Assembly (NCBI GenBank): GCA_036504095.1
Contig: DASXVS010000048.1
Coordinates: forward strand, 62,001-126,000
Direction: 5' to 3'
From: Armatimonadota bacterium
Lineage (GTDB): Bacteria; Armatimonadota; DTGP01; JAKQQT01
Length of the DNA stretch: 64,000 bases
In this document: piece by piece, positions 53,535 to 61,793 of the stretch
How the letters are laid out: each line of letters opens with the position of its first letter
Position numbering within the stretch: the first letter of the stretch is position 1
Notes under the pieces: generated by a model
The model's database searches: none
Told to the model about the DNA's origin: nothing
Seen by the model: the letters and a program-made list of their open reading frames with translations, nothing else
Program-made: the position numbers and the translations under genes

Positions 53535-54659
53535 ATGAAGATCCTCTGTATCGGGCTGGCGGTCGCGAGCGCGGGTGCCGCGGTCCACGCCGGCGAGCCG
53601 TCGATCCCCCTGCAGTCGGCCCTGCGCACACGAGGGACGGGCTCCATTGTTGCCCTGGATGGCCTCGACCCGCTCACCACAGCCACCATTGCCGTGGACC
53701 GTGCGGTTTCTCCCGGCAAGATGATCTACTGCGGCAGTCCTGAATATTGCCCGGGCAGCGGCGTCCTCTACCGCGACACGTTCACCACCGACACGGACGT
53801 ACGGCTCTATCTCTACCACGTGAACGCGTCGAAGAGGCCGATGCGCTTCAGCATCGTGCTCGAACCGGTCGGCGGACCGGCGGTCGTCGACGTGAAGAAC
53901 TCCATCGTAATCGGCCCCAGCATTGACTATTTCTCCGTCGGCCGCCTCTCATCGTTCATCCAGTTGGGCCGGCCCGTGCCGCGCGAACCGCGTCGCATAA
54001 GGGTCGACGGGATCACGCTCCTGGACGAGGATCTCGACCGAAGGGTATGCCCACCGGGGCGGACGGAACCGCTGGTTCACAGCCTCCACGATTTGCGCGT
54101 GGTGAGCGGAACGGTTCGCGTGAGCTCGGTCGCGGTTGAGGAAAGAGCGGACACGGTCGCCCGGTTCCCCACGCTGACACTGCTGAGCCGCGACAAGAAT
54201 CACGACCGGGGCACATACGACGGCCTGACCATCAGGCTCAACGCCATCGATACGTATTCCACGGCGGACGGCGTGCGGCACCTGCGGCTGGCGGACGGGA
54301 AAACCGATGGGTGGCTGCCCGGGGGGGACGCAACGCTGAAGACGGATGAGCCGTATCGCGGCGCCTATGGCGTTATCTACCGCGTTCACCTGAGATTGGC
54401 CTCGCCGGACGGCCGAAGGGTTGCGCTGGTTCTGAACCCGCGCGGCGGCGGCTTGGGTGGCGCCGTTTCCGTTGAGACGCCGGGGCACGGCCGATCCACC
54501 GGCTACACCCCGGACCTGGGTCTGGGCACCGTGAACGCGAAGGAAGAGGCGGTTATCCTGGGCAAGTGGAACCCGCGCGTCACCCCCGAAGTTACCATAG
54601 TGTGGACGCCGCCCGGCGCGGCGAGCCTGCCCGTAGAGTGGCTGCTGATTCCGTATTGA
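53535..54659 (+). CDS. Exported protein of unknown function
   Basis: A 374-residue protein with a signal peptide (MKILCIGLAVASAGAAVHAG). The mature part is beta-rich with RPMRFSIVLEPVGGPAVVDV and later ALVLNPRGGGLGGAVSVETP and TPEVTIVWTPPGAASLPVEW, resembling copper-amine-oxidase-like or cell-surface proteins of soil bacteria only loosely. AAAGGT directly precedes the ATG at 53535, so the 12 codons upstream are excluded. No catalytic motif is seen. Confidence 0.65.
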   Translation: MKILCIGLAVASAGAAVHAGEPSIPLQSALRTRGTGSIVALDGLDPLTTATIAVDRAVSPGKMIYCGSPEYCPGSGVLYRDTFTTDTDVRLYLYHVNASKRPMRFSIVLEPVGGPAVVDVKNSIVIGPSIDYFSVGRLSSFIQLGRPVPREPRRIRVDGITLLDEDLDRRVCPPGRTEPLVHSLHDLRVVSGTVRVSSVAVEERADTVARFPTLTLLSRDKNHDRGTYDGLTIRLNAIDTYSTADGVRHLRLADGKTDGWLPGGDATLKTDEPYRGAYGVIYRVHLRLASPDGRRVALVLNPRGGGLGGAVSVETPGHGRSTGYTPDLGLGTVNAKEEAVILGKWNPRVTPEVTIVWTPPGAASLPVEWLLIPY

Positions 54660-54673
54660 GGGCCTGGAGGGAA

Positions 54674-54774
54674 GGGCTGAGGGCCGAGAAGTGAGAATTG
54701 AGCCCCCTGGCCCAGAGGTCACTCTCGCAGCGTTATATTCCTGTCTCCCGCCTCCTGACTACCGTCTCCTGACT
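54674..54774. repeat. Two period-7 arrays before mrp
   Basis: First: GGGCTGA, GGGCCGA, GAAGTGA, GAATTGA from 54674. Second: CCTGTCT (54740), CCCGCCT, CCTGACT, ACCGTCT, CCTGACT to 54774, then ACAAACC and the ATG at 54782. Both in exact 7-base register. Confidence 0.9.
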
Positions 54775-54781
54775 ACAAACC

Positions 54782-55939
54782 ATGAAATTGTTCGGAAATA
54801 AGAACGGACCGGCGCCCGAAGCGCCGGCGGTGACCGAAAACGCGGTGTTGAACGCGCTTCGCGGCGTGATCGACCCCGACCTGCATCGTGACATCGTGGA
54901 ACTGGGCTTCATCAAAGACCTGAATATCCACGAGGGCACGGTCGGGTTCACGGTAGAGCTCACCACGCCCGCCTGCCCGGTAAAAGAGAAATTGAAGTCC
55001 CAGGCGCACGATCTGGTGGCGGTCATCCCGGGCGTGACGCAGGTGGATGTTCACATGACGGCGCAAGTACGGCAGAGCATGGACCCGTGGTCGCAGCGCG
55101 CGCCGGTGCCGGGTGTGCGGAACATCGTGGCGGTAGCATCCGGCAAAGGCGGCGTTGGCAAGAGCACCGTGGCCGTCAACCTGGCGGTGGCGTTGGCCCG
55201 GCAGGGCGCCCGTGTCGGCCTCATGGACGCGGACATCTATGGCCCCAGCATCCCGATGATGATGGGCGCCCAGGATGCGCACGTCATGGGCGACGCCGAG
55301 GGGCATATCATGCCGCTGGAGGCGCACGGGGTGAAGATGGTTTCGATCGGATTTATCCTCGGCGAGAATGCGCCCGTGGTGTGGCGTGGGCCGATGGTGG
55401 GCAAGGCCGTGACCCAACTGGTGCGCGAATGCGTCTGGGGCGAGCTTGACTATCTGATTATCGACCTGCCGCCCGGCACCGGCGACGCGCAGTTGAGCCT
55501 GGCCCAGTCCGTACCGGTGTCGGGCGGGGTGATCGTGACCACCCCCCAGGACATCGCGCTTCTCGACGCCACGCGCGGCCTGAGCATGTTCCGTGAGGTG
55601 AAGGTTCCGGTGCTGGGCATCATCGAGAATATGAGCTACTTCGCGTGTCCGCACTGTGGCGAGAAGACCAACATCTTCAGCCACGGCGGCGGCCGCGAGG
55701 CGGCGGAGCGGATGAAAGTGCCGTTCCTGGGCGAGATCCCGCTGGACGTGGACGTCCGCATTGGAGGCGACACGGGAATGCCTATTGTGGCGGCGAAACC
55801 CGGGAGCCCTCAGGCGGTGGCGTTCATGGAACTTGCGTCGAAGGTCGCCGCGGCGGCGAGCATCGCCGCCATGGACCTGCATGTCCAGAGCGAGGGCTTC
55901 ATCCCTCTCAACACGCTGGTTGGCCCGCGGGCGAAGTGA
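54782..55939 (+). CDS. Mrp/ApbC iron-sulfur cluster carrier protein
   Basis: A 385-residue P-loop ATPase that carries and delivers [4Fe-4S] clusters. The N-terminal DUF59 (MIP18-like) domain covers about residues 20-95, with its TTPACPVK motif at 61-68. The deviant Walker A is SGKGGVGKST (120-129). The cluster-binding CPHC pair is at Cys289 and Cys292. Two Fe-S proteins of complex I are encoded elsewhere in the window, but no direct link is shown. ATG with no Shine-Dalgarno, seven bases after the heptad array. Confidence 0.95.
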   Translation: MKLFGNKNGPAPEAPAVTENAVLNALRGVIDPDLHRDIVELGFIKDLNIHEGTVGFTVELTTPACPVKEKLKSQAHDLVAVIPGVTQVDVHMTAQVRQSMDPWSQRAPVPGVRNIVAVASGKGGVGKSTVAVNLAVALARQGARVGLMDADIYGPSIPMMMGAQDAHVMGDAEGHIMPLEAHGVKMVSIGFILGENAPVVWRGPMVGKAVTQLVRECVWGELDYLIIDLPPGTGDAQLSLAQSVPVSGGVIVTTPQDIALLDATRGLSMFREVKVPVLGIIENMSYFACPHCGEKTNIFSHGGGREAAERMKVPFLGEIPLDVDVRIGGDTGMPIVAAKPGSPQAVAFMELASKVAAAASIAAMDLHVQSEGFIPLNTLVGPRAK

Positions 55940-56036
55940 GCCCGGAGTGGAAGCAGTGAGGCAGGGAAGCGTCGCATGCGCGCGGCGCTACGGGCTACTA
56001 TGAGTGTACTTTAACCGGCGAAAGGAGCCCCGTCCC

Positions 56037-57719
56037 ATGCACATCCATTGGCGGCGTTGCGTTTGCCTGCTCGTAGGGCTGGGCGTCATCACTACATGCC
56101 GCGCGGCGGCGCCCAGACACCGCTGGGTTTACCTGAGCACCAACCTCCAGGTGGCCGATAACGTGGGAGTGGCGGAAGGAATCCTCCGCCGCGCCAAGGC
56201 GGCAGGGTACAACGGTGTGGTCCTCTCGGACTACAAACTGAACCGCCTGGATTCGGTCCCTCCACAGTACTTCGACAACGCCAGGACCTTCGCGAAGACC
56301 GCGGCGGCGCTGGGGTTCGACGTCTATCCCGCCGTCTGTCCCATCGGATACTCAAACGGCCTGCTCAGCCACGATCCCAATCTTGCCGAAGGCCTCCCCG
56401 TGAAGGACGCGACATTTGTCGTGAGCGGGCGAGAAGCCGACGTGGTCTCTACAAACCTCCTATCGAACGGCGGCTTCGAGGCGGTTCATGGCGACAAACT
56501 CGACGATTGGACCATGCAGGACGCTCCGGGCGTCGTCTCGTTTTCTGATTCGAGCGAGCATCACGGAGGCGCCCGGTCGATCCGCATGACAAATATCGGC
56601 GCCGGTGATCCTCAGGCCGGGCACGGGCGACTGATGCGCACCGTTCCCGTGAAGCCGTTCCGGCAATACCATGTCTCGGTCTGGATCAAGACCAAGGACT
56701 ATGATTCACCCGGTGAAACCCGTTGTACTGTCCTCACGGCCGCCGGAGCGGAGTTGACGTTTCCAGGCTGGAGCATCGCGCCAACGCAGGATTGGACCGA
56801 ATACCACGCGGTCTTCAACAGCCTCGCCAATACCAGCGTGAATGTCTACTTTGGCGTCTGGGGCGGCAAGCACGGGTCTATCTGGTGGGACGACGCCCGC
56901 GTTGAGGAGGTCGGCTTCCTGAACGTGCTGCGACGCCAAGGGTGCCCGCTGACCGTCAAGGGCGAGGACGGGACCCCATACTCCGAAGGCTCGGATTTCG
57001 ACGTTGTGAAGGACGAGAGAATGGGAACGGTACCGTGGCCGGGGGAGTACGAGGTGTACCATACTCCGCCCCATTTACGGCTGCTCCGGGGGTCACGCAT
57101 CAAGGATGGACAGATGCTGAAGGTGAGTTTCTACCACGCGGTAACGATTTACGGTGGGCAGGTCTGCTCCTGCTTGTCCGATCCAAAGGTGTACACCCTT
57201 TTGGCCGATCAAATACGGCGCGTGAACGACCTTTTCCACCCGAAGGGCTTTCTGATGTCGCACGACGAATTACGTGTGGCCAACTGGTGTGAAACCTGCC
57301 TCAAGCGCAAACTGACTCCCGGTGAACTCCTTGCCGACAATGTGAAGCGTTGCGCGGCGATGATCCGGAAGGCCAGCCCGAAAGCGGAACTGTACGTATG
57401 GTCGGATATGTTCGACCCGTACCACAACGCTCGGGATAAGTACTATCTGGTCAATGGCGCCCTGCTCGGTTCGTGGCGGGGCCTGGATAAGGGCGTAGGT
57501 TACGTTAACTGGAACTTCGACGCCCGGGCCAAAAACGCGGCATGGATCAACAAGCGGGGGAACAAACAAATCCTGGCGGGTTATTACGACGGCAAGCCGG
57601 AGAGCATCAAGACGTGGCTGAACGATATTCGCGGCGTTTCAGGCGTTGACGGCGTGATGTACACAACGTGGCAGAACCGATACGACGACCTTGAGGCGTT
57701 CGCCAAAGCGGCCTGGTGA
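56037..57719 (+). CDS. Exported glycosidase-like protein with inserted CBM-like domain
   Basis: A 560-residue protein with a signal peptide (residues 1-23). The first part (VYLSTNLQVADNVGVAEGIL, AKAAGYNGVVLSDYKLNRLD) and the last part (KGFLMSHDELRVANWCETCL, ELYVWSDMFDPYHNA) together form a TIM-barrel like those of GH20-type and related glycosidases, with acidic residues in HDE and SDMFD. Between them lies a jelly-roll CBM4/9-like domain that starts NLLSNGGFEAVHGDKLDDW. AAAGGAG lies about nine bases before ATG 56037; the GTG at 56004 is rejected. Substrate unknown. Confidence 0.6.
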   Translation: MHIHWRRCVCLLVGLGVITTCRAAAPRHRWVYLSTNLQVADNVGVAEGILRRAKAAGYNGVVLSDYKLNRLDSVPPQYFDNARTFAKTAAALGFDVYPAVCPIGYSNGLLSHDPNLAEGLPVKDATFVVSGREADVVSTNLLSNGGFEAVHGDKLDDWTMQDAPGVVSFSDSSEHHGGARSIRMTNIGAGDPQAGHGRLMRTVPVKPFRQYHVSVWIKTKDYDSPGETRCTVLTAAGAELTFPGWSIAPTQDWTEYHAVFNSLANTSVNVYFGVWGGKHGSIWWDDARVEEVGFLNVLRRQGCPLTVKGEDGTPYSEGSDFDVVKDERMGTVPWPGEYEVYHTPPHLRLLRGSRIKDGQMLKVSFYHAVTIYGGQVCSCLSDPKVYTLLADQIRRVNDLFHPKGFLMSHDELRVANWCETCLKRKLTPGELLADNVKRCAAMIRKASPKAELYVWSDMFDPYHNARDKYYLVNGALLGSWRGLDKGVGYVNWNFDARAKNAAWINKRGNKQILAGYYDGKPESIKTWLNDIRGVSGVDGVMYTTWQNRYDDLEAFAKAAW

Positions 57720-57726
57720 AATGCTA

Positions 57727-57785
57727 AGCGGTGAGCGACCAACGATGAATCCCCTATCGGGACTCATCGTTGATCGCTCACCGCT
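57727..57785. terminator. Long inverted repeat, bidirectional terminator
   Basis: Arms AGCGGTGAGCGA (57727-57738) and TCGCTCACCGCT (57774-57785), with inner arms AACGATGA (57741-57748) and TCATCGTT (57764-57771). It separates the convergent glycosidase-like gene and rpsR. The words GCGGTGA, ACGATGA again follow a 7-base style. Confidence 0.8.
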
Positions 57786-57795
57786 GAGCGTTTAT

Positions 57796-58059
57796 TTAGT
57801 CGGCGACGAACGGGATCAGCGCGATCTCGCGAGCCCGCTTGATGGCGACGGCAACCATTCGCTGGTGCTTGGCGCATGTGCCGGTAACGCGGCGCGGCAG
57901 GATCTTGGCGCGGTCGTTCACGTGGCGGCGCAACCGCGCGATGTTCTTGTAGTCGACAGTGTCAACTTTGTCCACGCAGTACGCGCAGAACTTGCGATGG
58001 CGGGTGCCTTTGAAAGGCTTCGGGCCGCCTCCGCGTCCCTGTCGGGGACTTGGTCTCAT
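57796..58059 (-). CDS. rpsR: 30S ribosomal protein S18
   Basis: Small-subunit ribosomal protein of 87 residues that pairs with S6. KFCAYCVDKVDTVDYKNIAR holds a Cys pair, and ILPRRVTGTCAKHQRMVAVAIKRAREIALIPFV is the conserved core. The Cys pattern suggests the zinc-binding form. AAGGAG precedes the ATG. Order rpsF-ssb-rpsR is the classic one; rplI does not follow here. Confidence 0.98.
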   Translation of the reverse strand: MRPSPRQGRGGGPKPFKGTRHRKFCAYCVDKVDTVDYKNIARLRRHVNDRAKILPRRVTGTCAKHQRMVAVAIKRAREIALIPFVAD

Positions 58060-58133
58060 TTTCGGTTTCTCCTTGGGCTATCGGGCAAGCCTCGCCGGGC
58101 CTGCCGAAGAAAGCGCCGGTTAAGGCGCGTGTG

Positions 58134-58607
58134 TTATTGATCGGCGAACGGATCGCCGTAATCGGGCTCATCGGACGGCGCCGCCGAGGCCGATGTGGCC
58201 GCGGGGCGTTCTGCGGCGCCGGTTGGCTGCGGCCGGTTGCCATAGGTGGGCGGCGCTTCGCCGGGTTCGCGCGGGGCGCGATCTTCGTCCCTCGGGCTGT
58301 CGACAAATTCGACACGATCCGCGACGACTTCGGCTGCGTAACGCTTGGTGCCGTCCTGCGCGACCCAATTGCGCATTTCGAGGCGCCCTTCCACGGCGGC
58401 CCTGCGGCCCTTGTGGAAATAGTTGGAGATGAACTCCGCCTGTTCACGCCACGCCTTGATGGTGATGAAGTCCGTTTCCTTCTCACCGCTGGCGTTCTTG
58501 AAAGGGCGATCCACAGCCAGGCGGAAATCGGTGACGGCCACTCCGCTGGGAGTGTATTTGAGTTCAGGGTCGGTTGCCAGGCGTCCAATCAGGATGATTC
58601 TGTTCAT
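58134..58607 (-). CDS. ssb: Single-stranded DNA-binding protein
   Basis: 157 residues. The OB fold covers residues 1-105, starting MNRIILIGRLATDPELKYTP with FITIKAWREQAEFISNYFHK in the middle. A Pro/Ala-rich linker follows. The acidic tip is EPDYGDPFADQ; the usual DDDIPF-type end is replaced by PFADQ, which may alter partner binding. Lies between rpsF and rpsR. GGAGA precedes the ATG. Confidence 0.97.
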   Translation of the reverse strand: MNRIILIGRLATDPELKYTPSGVAVTDFRLAVDRPFKNASGEKETDFITIKAWREQAEFISNYFHKGRRAAVEGRLEMRNWVAQDGTKRYAAEVVADRVEFVDSPRDEDRAPREPGEAPPTYGNRPQPTGAAERPAATSASAAPSDEPDYGDPFADQ

Positions 58608-58647
58608 TCAAACGTCTCCAAATGGCAGTATTGTTGGTTCGGCTGGA

Positions 58648-59178
58648 TTACTCGGCCTCTTCGGCCGGGGCTGCTTCGGCCGGAGCCGCAACCGCTTCGG
58701 GCTCGGTTTCGACGGCCGGGGCTTCTTCGGAGGTGGGCTCGGCGACTTCAGCCGGGACTTCTTCGGCCGGCGATGATTCGACGACGGGCTCGGCTTCCTC
58801 GGCGGGCGTTTCGGCCGGCGCCGGGGCTTCCACTGCGGCGGGCGCGACCGGCGCGGGCGGCGGTTCCGGCATCGGCGGCATCACTTCGAGGCGGACGACG
58901 AGCGCACGCAGGATTCCGTCGGTGATGTTCAAGACGCGCTCGAGCTCGGCCGGCACCGTGGCCTCTCCCTCGAAGTGCATTACAATGTAATGACCTTCGC
59001 GTTTGTGGTTGATGATGTAGGCGAGGCGGCGCTTGCCAAGCGTGTGGGTGTCGACTCTGATGTCGGTCGCCCCCTGAGCTTCTGCCAGGGCGCGGAACCG
59101 TTCGACCAGGGCCGCGGAATCGGTTTCGGTGACGTCGGGATCGATGATATAGACGACTTCGTAGGGCCGTACAGGCAT
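58648..59178 (-). CDS. rpsF: 30S ribosomal protein S6 with long acidic tail
   Basis: The first 97 residues are canonical S6 (RPYEVVYIIDPDVTETDSAA, LGKRRLAYIINHKREGHYIV). The next 80 residues are almost only Ala, Glu, Pro, Val and Thr (EAPAPAETPAEEAEPVVE and so on), an acidic low-complexity tail beyond normal S6. Glu-rich S6 tails are known in E. coli, where RimK adds Glu, but this one is much longer. The frame is open from 59373; GGAGGAC before ATG 59178 sets the start. Confidence 0.96.
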   Translation of the reverse strand: MPVRPYEVVYIIDPDVTETDSAALVERFRALAEAQGATDIRVDTHTLGKRRLAYIINHKREGHYIVMHFEGEATVPAELERVLNITDGILRALVVRLEVMPPMPEPPPAPVAPAAVEAPAPAETPAEEAEPVVESSPAEEVPAEVAEPTSEEAPAVETEPEAVAAPAEAAPAEEAE

Positions 59179-59341
59179 TATGTGTCCTCCCTTTGGACAA
59201 TTGAGGCCTCCCGGTCGGGAAGCAGGAAGGGCGGGCGAACGGATATTCGCCCGGGTAGTTCCGTTACATGATAGCACGAGTGTCAAGGGAATATAGGCGC
59301 GCGCATTGAGAGCGTCTGCACCCTCCGCAAGAGGATTCGGC

Positions 59342-60466
59342 TCAGTCCAGCCGCCGGTGGAACGAACGAACACCGATGAAGAAGAGTCCGCCGCTCAGCG
59401 CGCACAACGCCAGCACCTGCGGCCATAGCGTCTCGATCCCCAGCCCCTTCAGATATACCCCGCGCACGATCTCCAGGAAATAGCGCTGCGGCACAAACGC
59501 CGAAACCCCCTGAGCCCAAGCGGGCATGGTCGCGATCGGAAAGATGAATCCGCTCAAAAGGCTCTGTGGAAGGTTGTTGAAGAAATTGAGCAATTGCGCC
59601 TGTTGCTGCGTTTTCGCCACGCTTGAAATCAGCAGGCCCAGCCCCAGCGTGGATAGCACGAACGGGATCATCGACATCGCGAGGAAAAACACGTTACCCC
59701 GGAATGGAACGCGAAACAGCAGGACCGCAAGCACAGATACGATGCTGCCGAGGCCCAGGGCCAGAACGGCGGGCGGCGTCATCTTGCCCAGCATGAATTC
59801 CCATGTGGAGAGCGGCGTCACCATGATCTGCTCCAGCGTCCCGATCTCGCGTTCACGCGCGATGCTGAGAACGGTGAGGCTGGATGCCAGGATGCTGATG
59901 AGCAGCGCCACGATGCCCGGCAGCACGAAGTTGCGGCTCTTGAGTTCCGGGTTGTACCACACCGACCTCGCCACCATCACCGAGGCGGGAGCATGCCCCC
60001 TCCGTTCGTACCACTCAGCCTGCACGTCACCCGCGTAGTTCCTCAGCGTGCCGGAAAGGTAAGCCACCGTGAGCGTCGCGGTGTTTGTGTCGCTGCCGTC
60101 CGCCACCACCTGCACCGGCGAGTTGTCGCCACGATCCAGGCGCCGCGCAAACCCTGGTGGAATCTGAATCGTCACCTGCGAACGGCCGGAATCGAGATCG
60201 TCCATCAGCCCCTTCTGCGAATCGACGGGGTGCACAATGAAGTAGCCCACGTTGCGGAGGTGGTCCACCACCTGCCGCGACGCCTGGGTGTGGTCCAGGT
60301 CAAGGTAACCCACTCGCAGGTCCTTGGGGTCGTTGGTCACGGCATAGCCGAGGACGATCAACTGAATGACCGGCGCCACGGCCAGCATGCGCAGCGTCTG
60401 GGGATCCCGCAGGTTCTGCAGGAACTCCTTGCGCACCATCGCCTTCAATCGTTGGACATCAATCAT
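59342..60466 (-). CDS. ABC-2 type export permease (YbhR/YbhS-like)
   Basis: A 374-residue permease with an N-terminal helix, a large extracytoplasmic domain and five more helices in the second half, the usual ABC2_membrane_3 layout. LSIAREREIGTLEQIMVTPL is the family coupling motif. Last gene of the export operon. ATG 60466 has no Shine-Dalgarno; the heptad array 60475-60551 lies directly upstream. Confidence 0.9.
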   Translation of the reverse strand: MIDVQRLKAMVRKEFLQNLRDPQTLRMLAVAPVIQLIVLGYAVTNDPKDLRVGYLDLDHTQASRQVVDHLRNVGYFIVHPVDSQKGLMDDLDSGRSQVTIQIPPGFARRLDRGDNSPVQVVADGSDTNTATLTVAYLSGTLRNYAGDVQAEWYERRGHAPASVMVARSVWYNPELKSRNFVLPGIVALLISILASSLTVLSIAREREIGTLEQIMVTPLSTWEFMLGKMTPPAVLALGLGSIVSVLAVLLFRVPFRGNVFFLAMSMIPFVLSTLGLGLLISSVAKTQQQAQLLNFFNNLPQSLLSGFIFPIATMPAWAQGVSAFVPQRYFLEIVRGVYLKGLGIETLWPQVLALCALSGGLFFIGVRSFHRRLD

Positions 60467-60474
60467 GGTGGGGG

Positions 60475-60551
60475 TTTCGAGTTCCGAGTTCCGGGTTTCA
60501 CGTTCCGGGTTTCGAGTTCCGAGTTCCGAGTTTCGGGAGTCAGGTTTCGGG
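60475..60551. repeat. Period-7 array TTCCGAG / TTTCGGG between the permease genes
   Basis: Eleven heptads in exact register: TTTCGAG, TTCCGAG, TTCCGGG, TTTCACG, TTCCGGG, TTTCGAG, TTCCGAG, TTCCGAG, TTTCGGG, AGTCAGG, TTTCGGG. The heptamer is close to the complement of CGGAACT before hisB. Confidence 0.92.
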
Positions 60552-60603
60552 GCTCGGCCTGGCGGCTCGCGTGCTATCTGCGCGCCGCCACATAGCCAAC
60601 CTT

Positions 60604-60638
60604 CCTGTCTCCTGCCTCCTGTCTCCCGCCTCCTAATC
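60604..60638. repeat. Period-7 array CCTGTCT
   Basis: CCTGTCT, CCTGCCT, CCTGTCT, CCCGCCT, CCTAATC in register, reaching into the stop codon of the upstream permease. Same words as the array at 54740-54774. Confidence 0.9.
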
Positions 60639-61793
60639 CAATCGTTTCACAAACCGCGTCGAAGCTCCACGCAGGAAAACCACCGTTGTGATCGCGAGCC
60701 ACGCGACTTGCGGCCACAATTGCGAGATGCCCGAGCCTTTCAGGTAGATCTCACGAACAAAGATCAGGAATTGGGTAGAAGGCAGCAGCGCGGTGAAGTC
60801 ATAGAGCAGCGCCGGCATGCTTTGCCGCGGATACGCGAAGCCGGACAGAAGGAGGGTCGGCAACAATGTGGCGAGGAACCCCAACTGGAGAGCGAAGGCC
60901 TGGCTTGGCGCGCGAGCGGAAATCAGGAGCCCCAGCCCCATAACCCCGGCCAGGAAAATCAGCATGCCGGACATGAGCAAGGCAAGCGAACCTACCGGAA
61001 ACACACCGAACAGCACGTACCCGAACACGATCAGCAGCGTCACGTCCACCATCCCCGCGCATACGTACGGGATCAGTTTCCCGACCATCAATTCCCGCGC
61101 CTGTACCGGCGACACCACCAGCCCCTCCAAAGTGCCGACTTCGCGCTCCCGCGCCACCGTCGTCGATGTCAGCAGCGCCGCCGTGATGCTCAGGATAAGC
61201 ACCAGGAGCCCCGGCACGATGTAATTGGTGCTGTTGAGTTCGGGGTTATAGAGGATGCGCGGCGCGATCGTGATGTTCGGCTGCTTCCGCATCGCTCTGG
61301 GTGCCCGCTTGAGCGCCGCTGAAGCCCCCTGTTTCGCGAGGAAATCCCCTATCTGCGCATCGGCGTATGCGATCGCCACGCCCGCCGTCGTGCTGTCGGA
61401 ACCATCGTAGATCGCCTGCAACTCTGCCCTTCGCCCCGCGCTCAAATCGGAATCGAACCCCTGCGGGATCACGATGACCGCCCGCACCGTACCGTGGTTG
61501 AACAACCGTTCCACTTGAGCTTCGCCGCTCACATCGCCTACGTACTTGAGATACTCGTTCCCCTGAAGCGCCTCGCGAAGGGCTCTGCTCCGCGGGGTGT
61601 GATCCCGGTCGAGTATTCCCAACGGGATGTGCTTGAGGTCGAAGTTGATCGCGTATCCGTACAGGATTAACGTCACGATCGGTAGCAGCAGGATCACGCC
61701 GAGCGATTGCCTGTCGCGCCGGAGATGCGTCCATTCCTTGCGCGCCACCGCCCGCAGCCGCCGCCACGACCAGAGGCTTTGCCTGTCGGTCAT
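60633..61793 (-). CDS. ABC-2 type export permease (YbhS-like)
   Basis: A 386-residue permease of the same layout as the next gene, with NYIVPGLLVLILSITAALLT and the coupling motif TVAREREVGTLEGLVVSPVQ. It pairs with the 59342-60466 permease to form the membrane channel. Its ATG overlaps the stop of the ATPase gene by four bases (ATGA), so translation is coupled. Confidence 0.92.
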   Translation of the reverse strand: MTDRQSLWSWRRLRAVARKEWTHLRRDRQSLGVILLLPIVTLILYGYAINFDLKHIPLGILDRDHTPRSRALREALQGNEYLKYVGDVSGEAQVERLFNHGTVRAVIVIPQGFDSDLSAGRRAELQAIYDGSDSTTAGVAIAYADAQIGDFLAKQGASAALKRAPRAMRKQPNITIAPRILYNPELNSTNYIVPGLLVLILSITAALLTSTTVAREREVGTLEGLVVSPVQARELMVGKLIPYVCAGMVDVTLLIVFGYVLFGVFPVGSLALLMSGMLIFLAGVMGLGLLISARAPSQAFALQLGFLATLLPTLLLSGFAYPRQSMPALLYDFTALLPSTQFLIFVREIYLKGSGISQLWPQVAWLAITTVVFLRGASTRFVKRLD

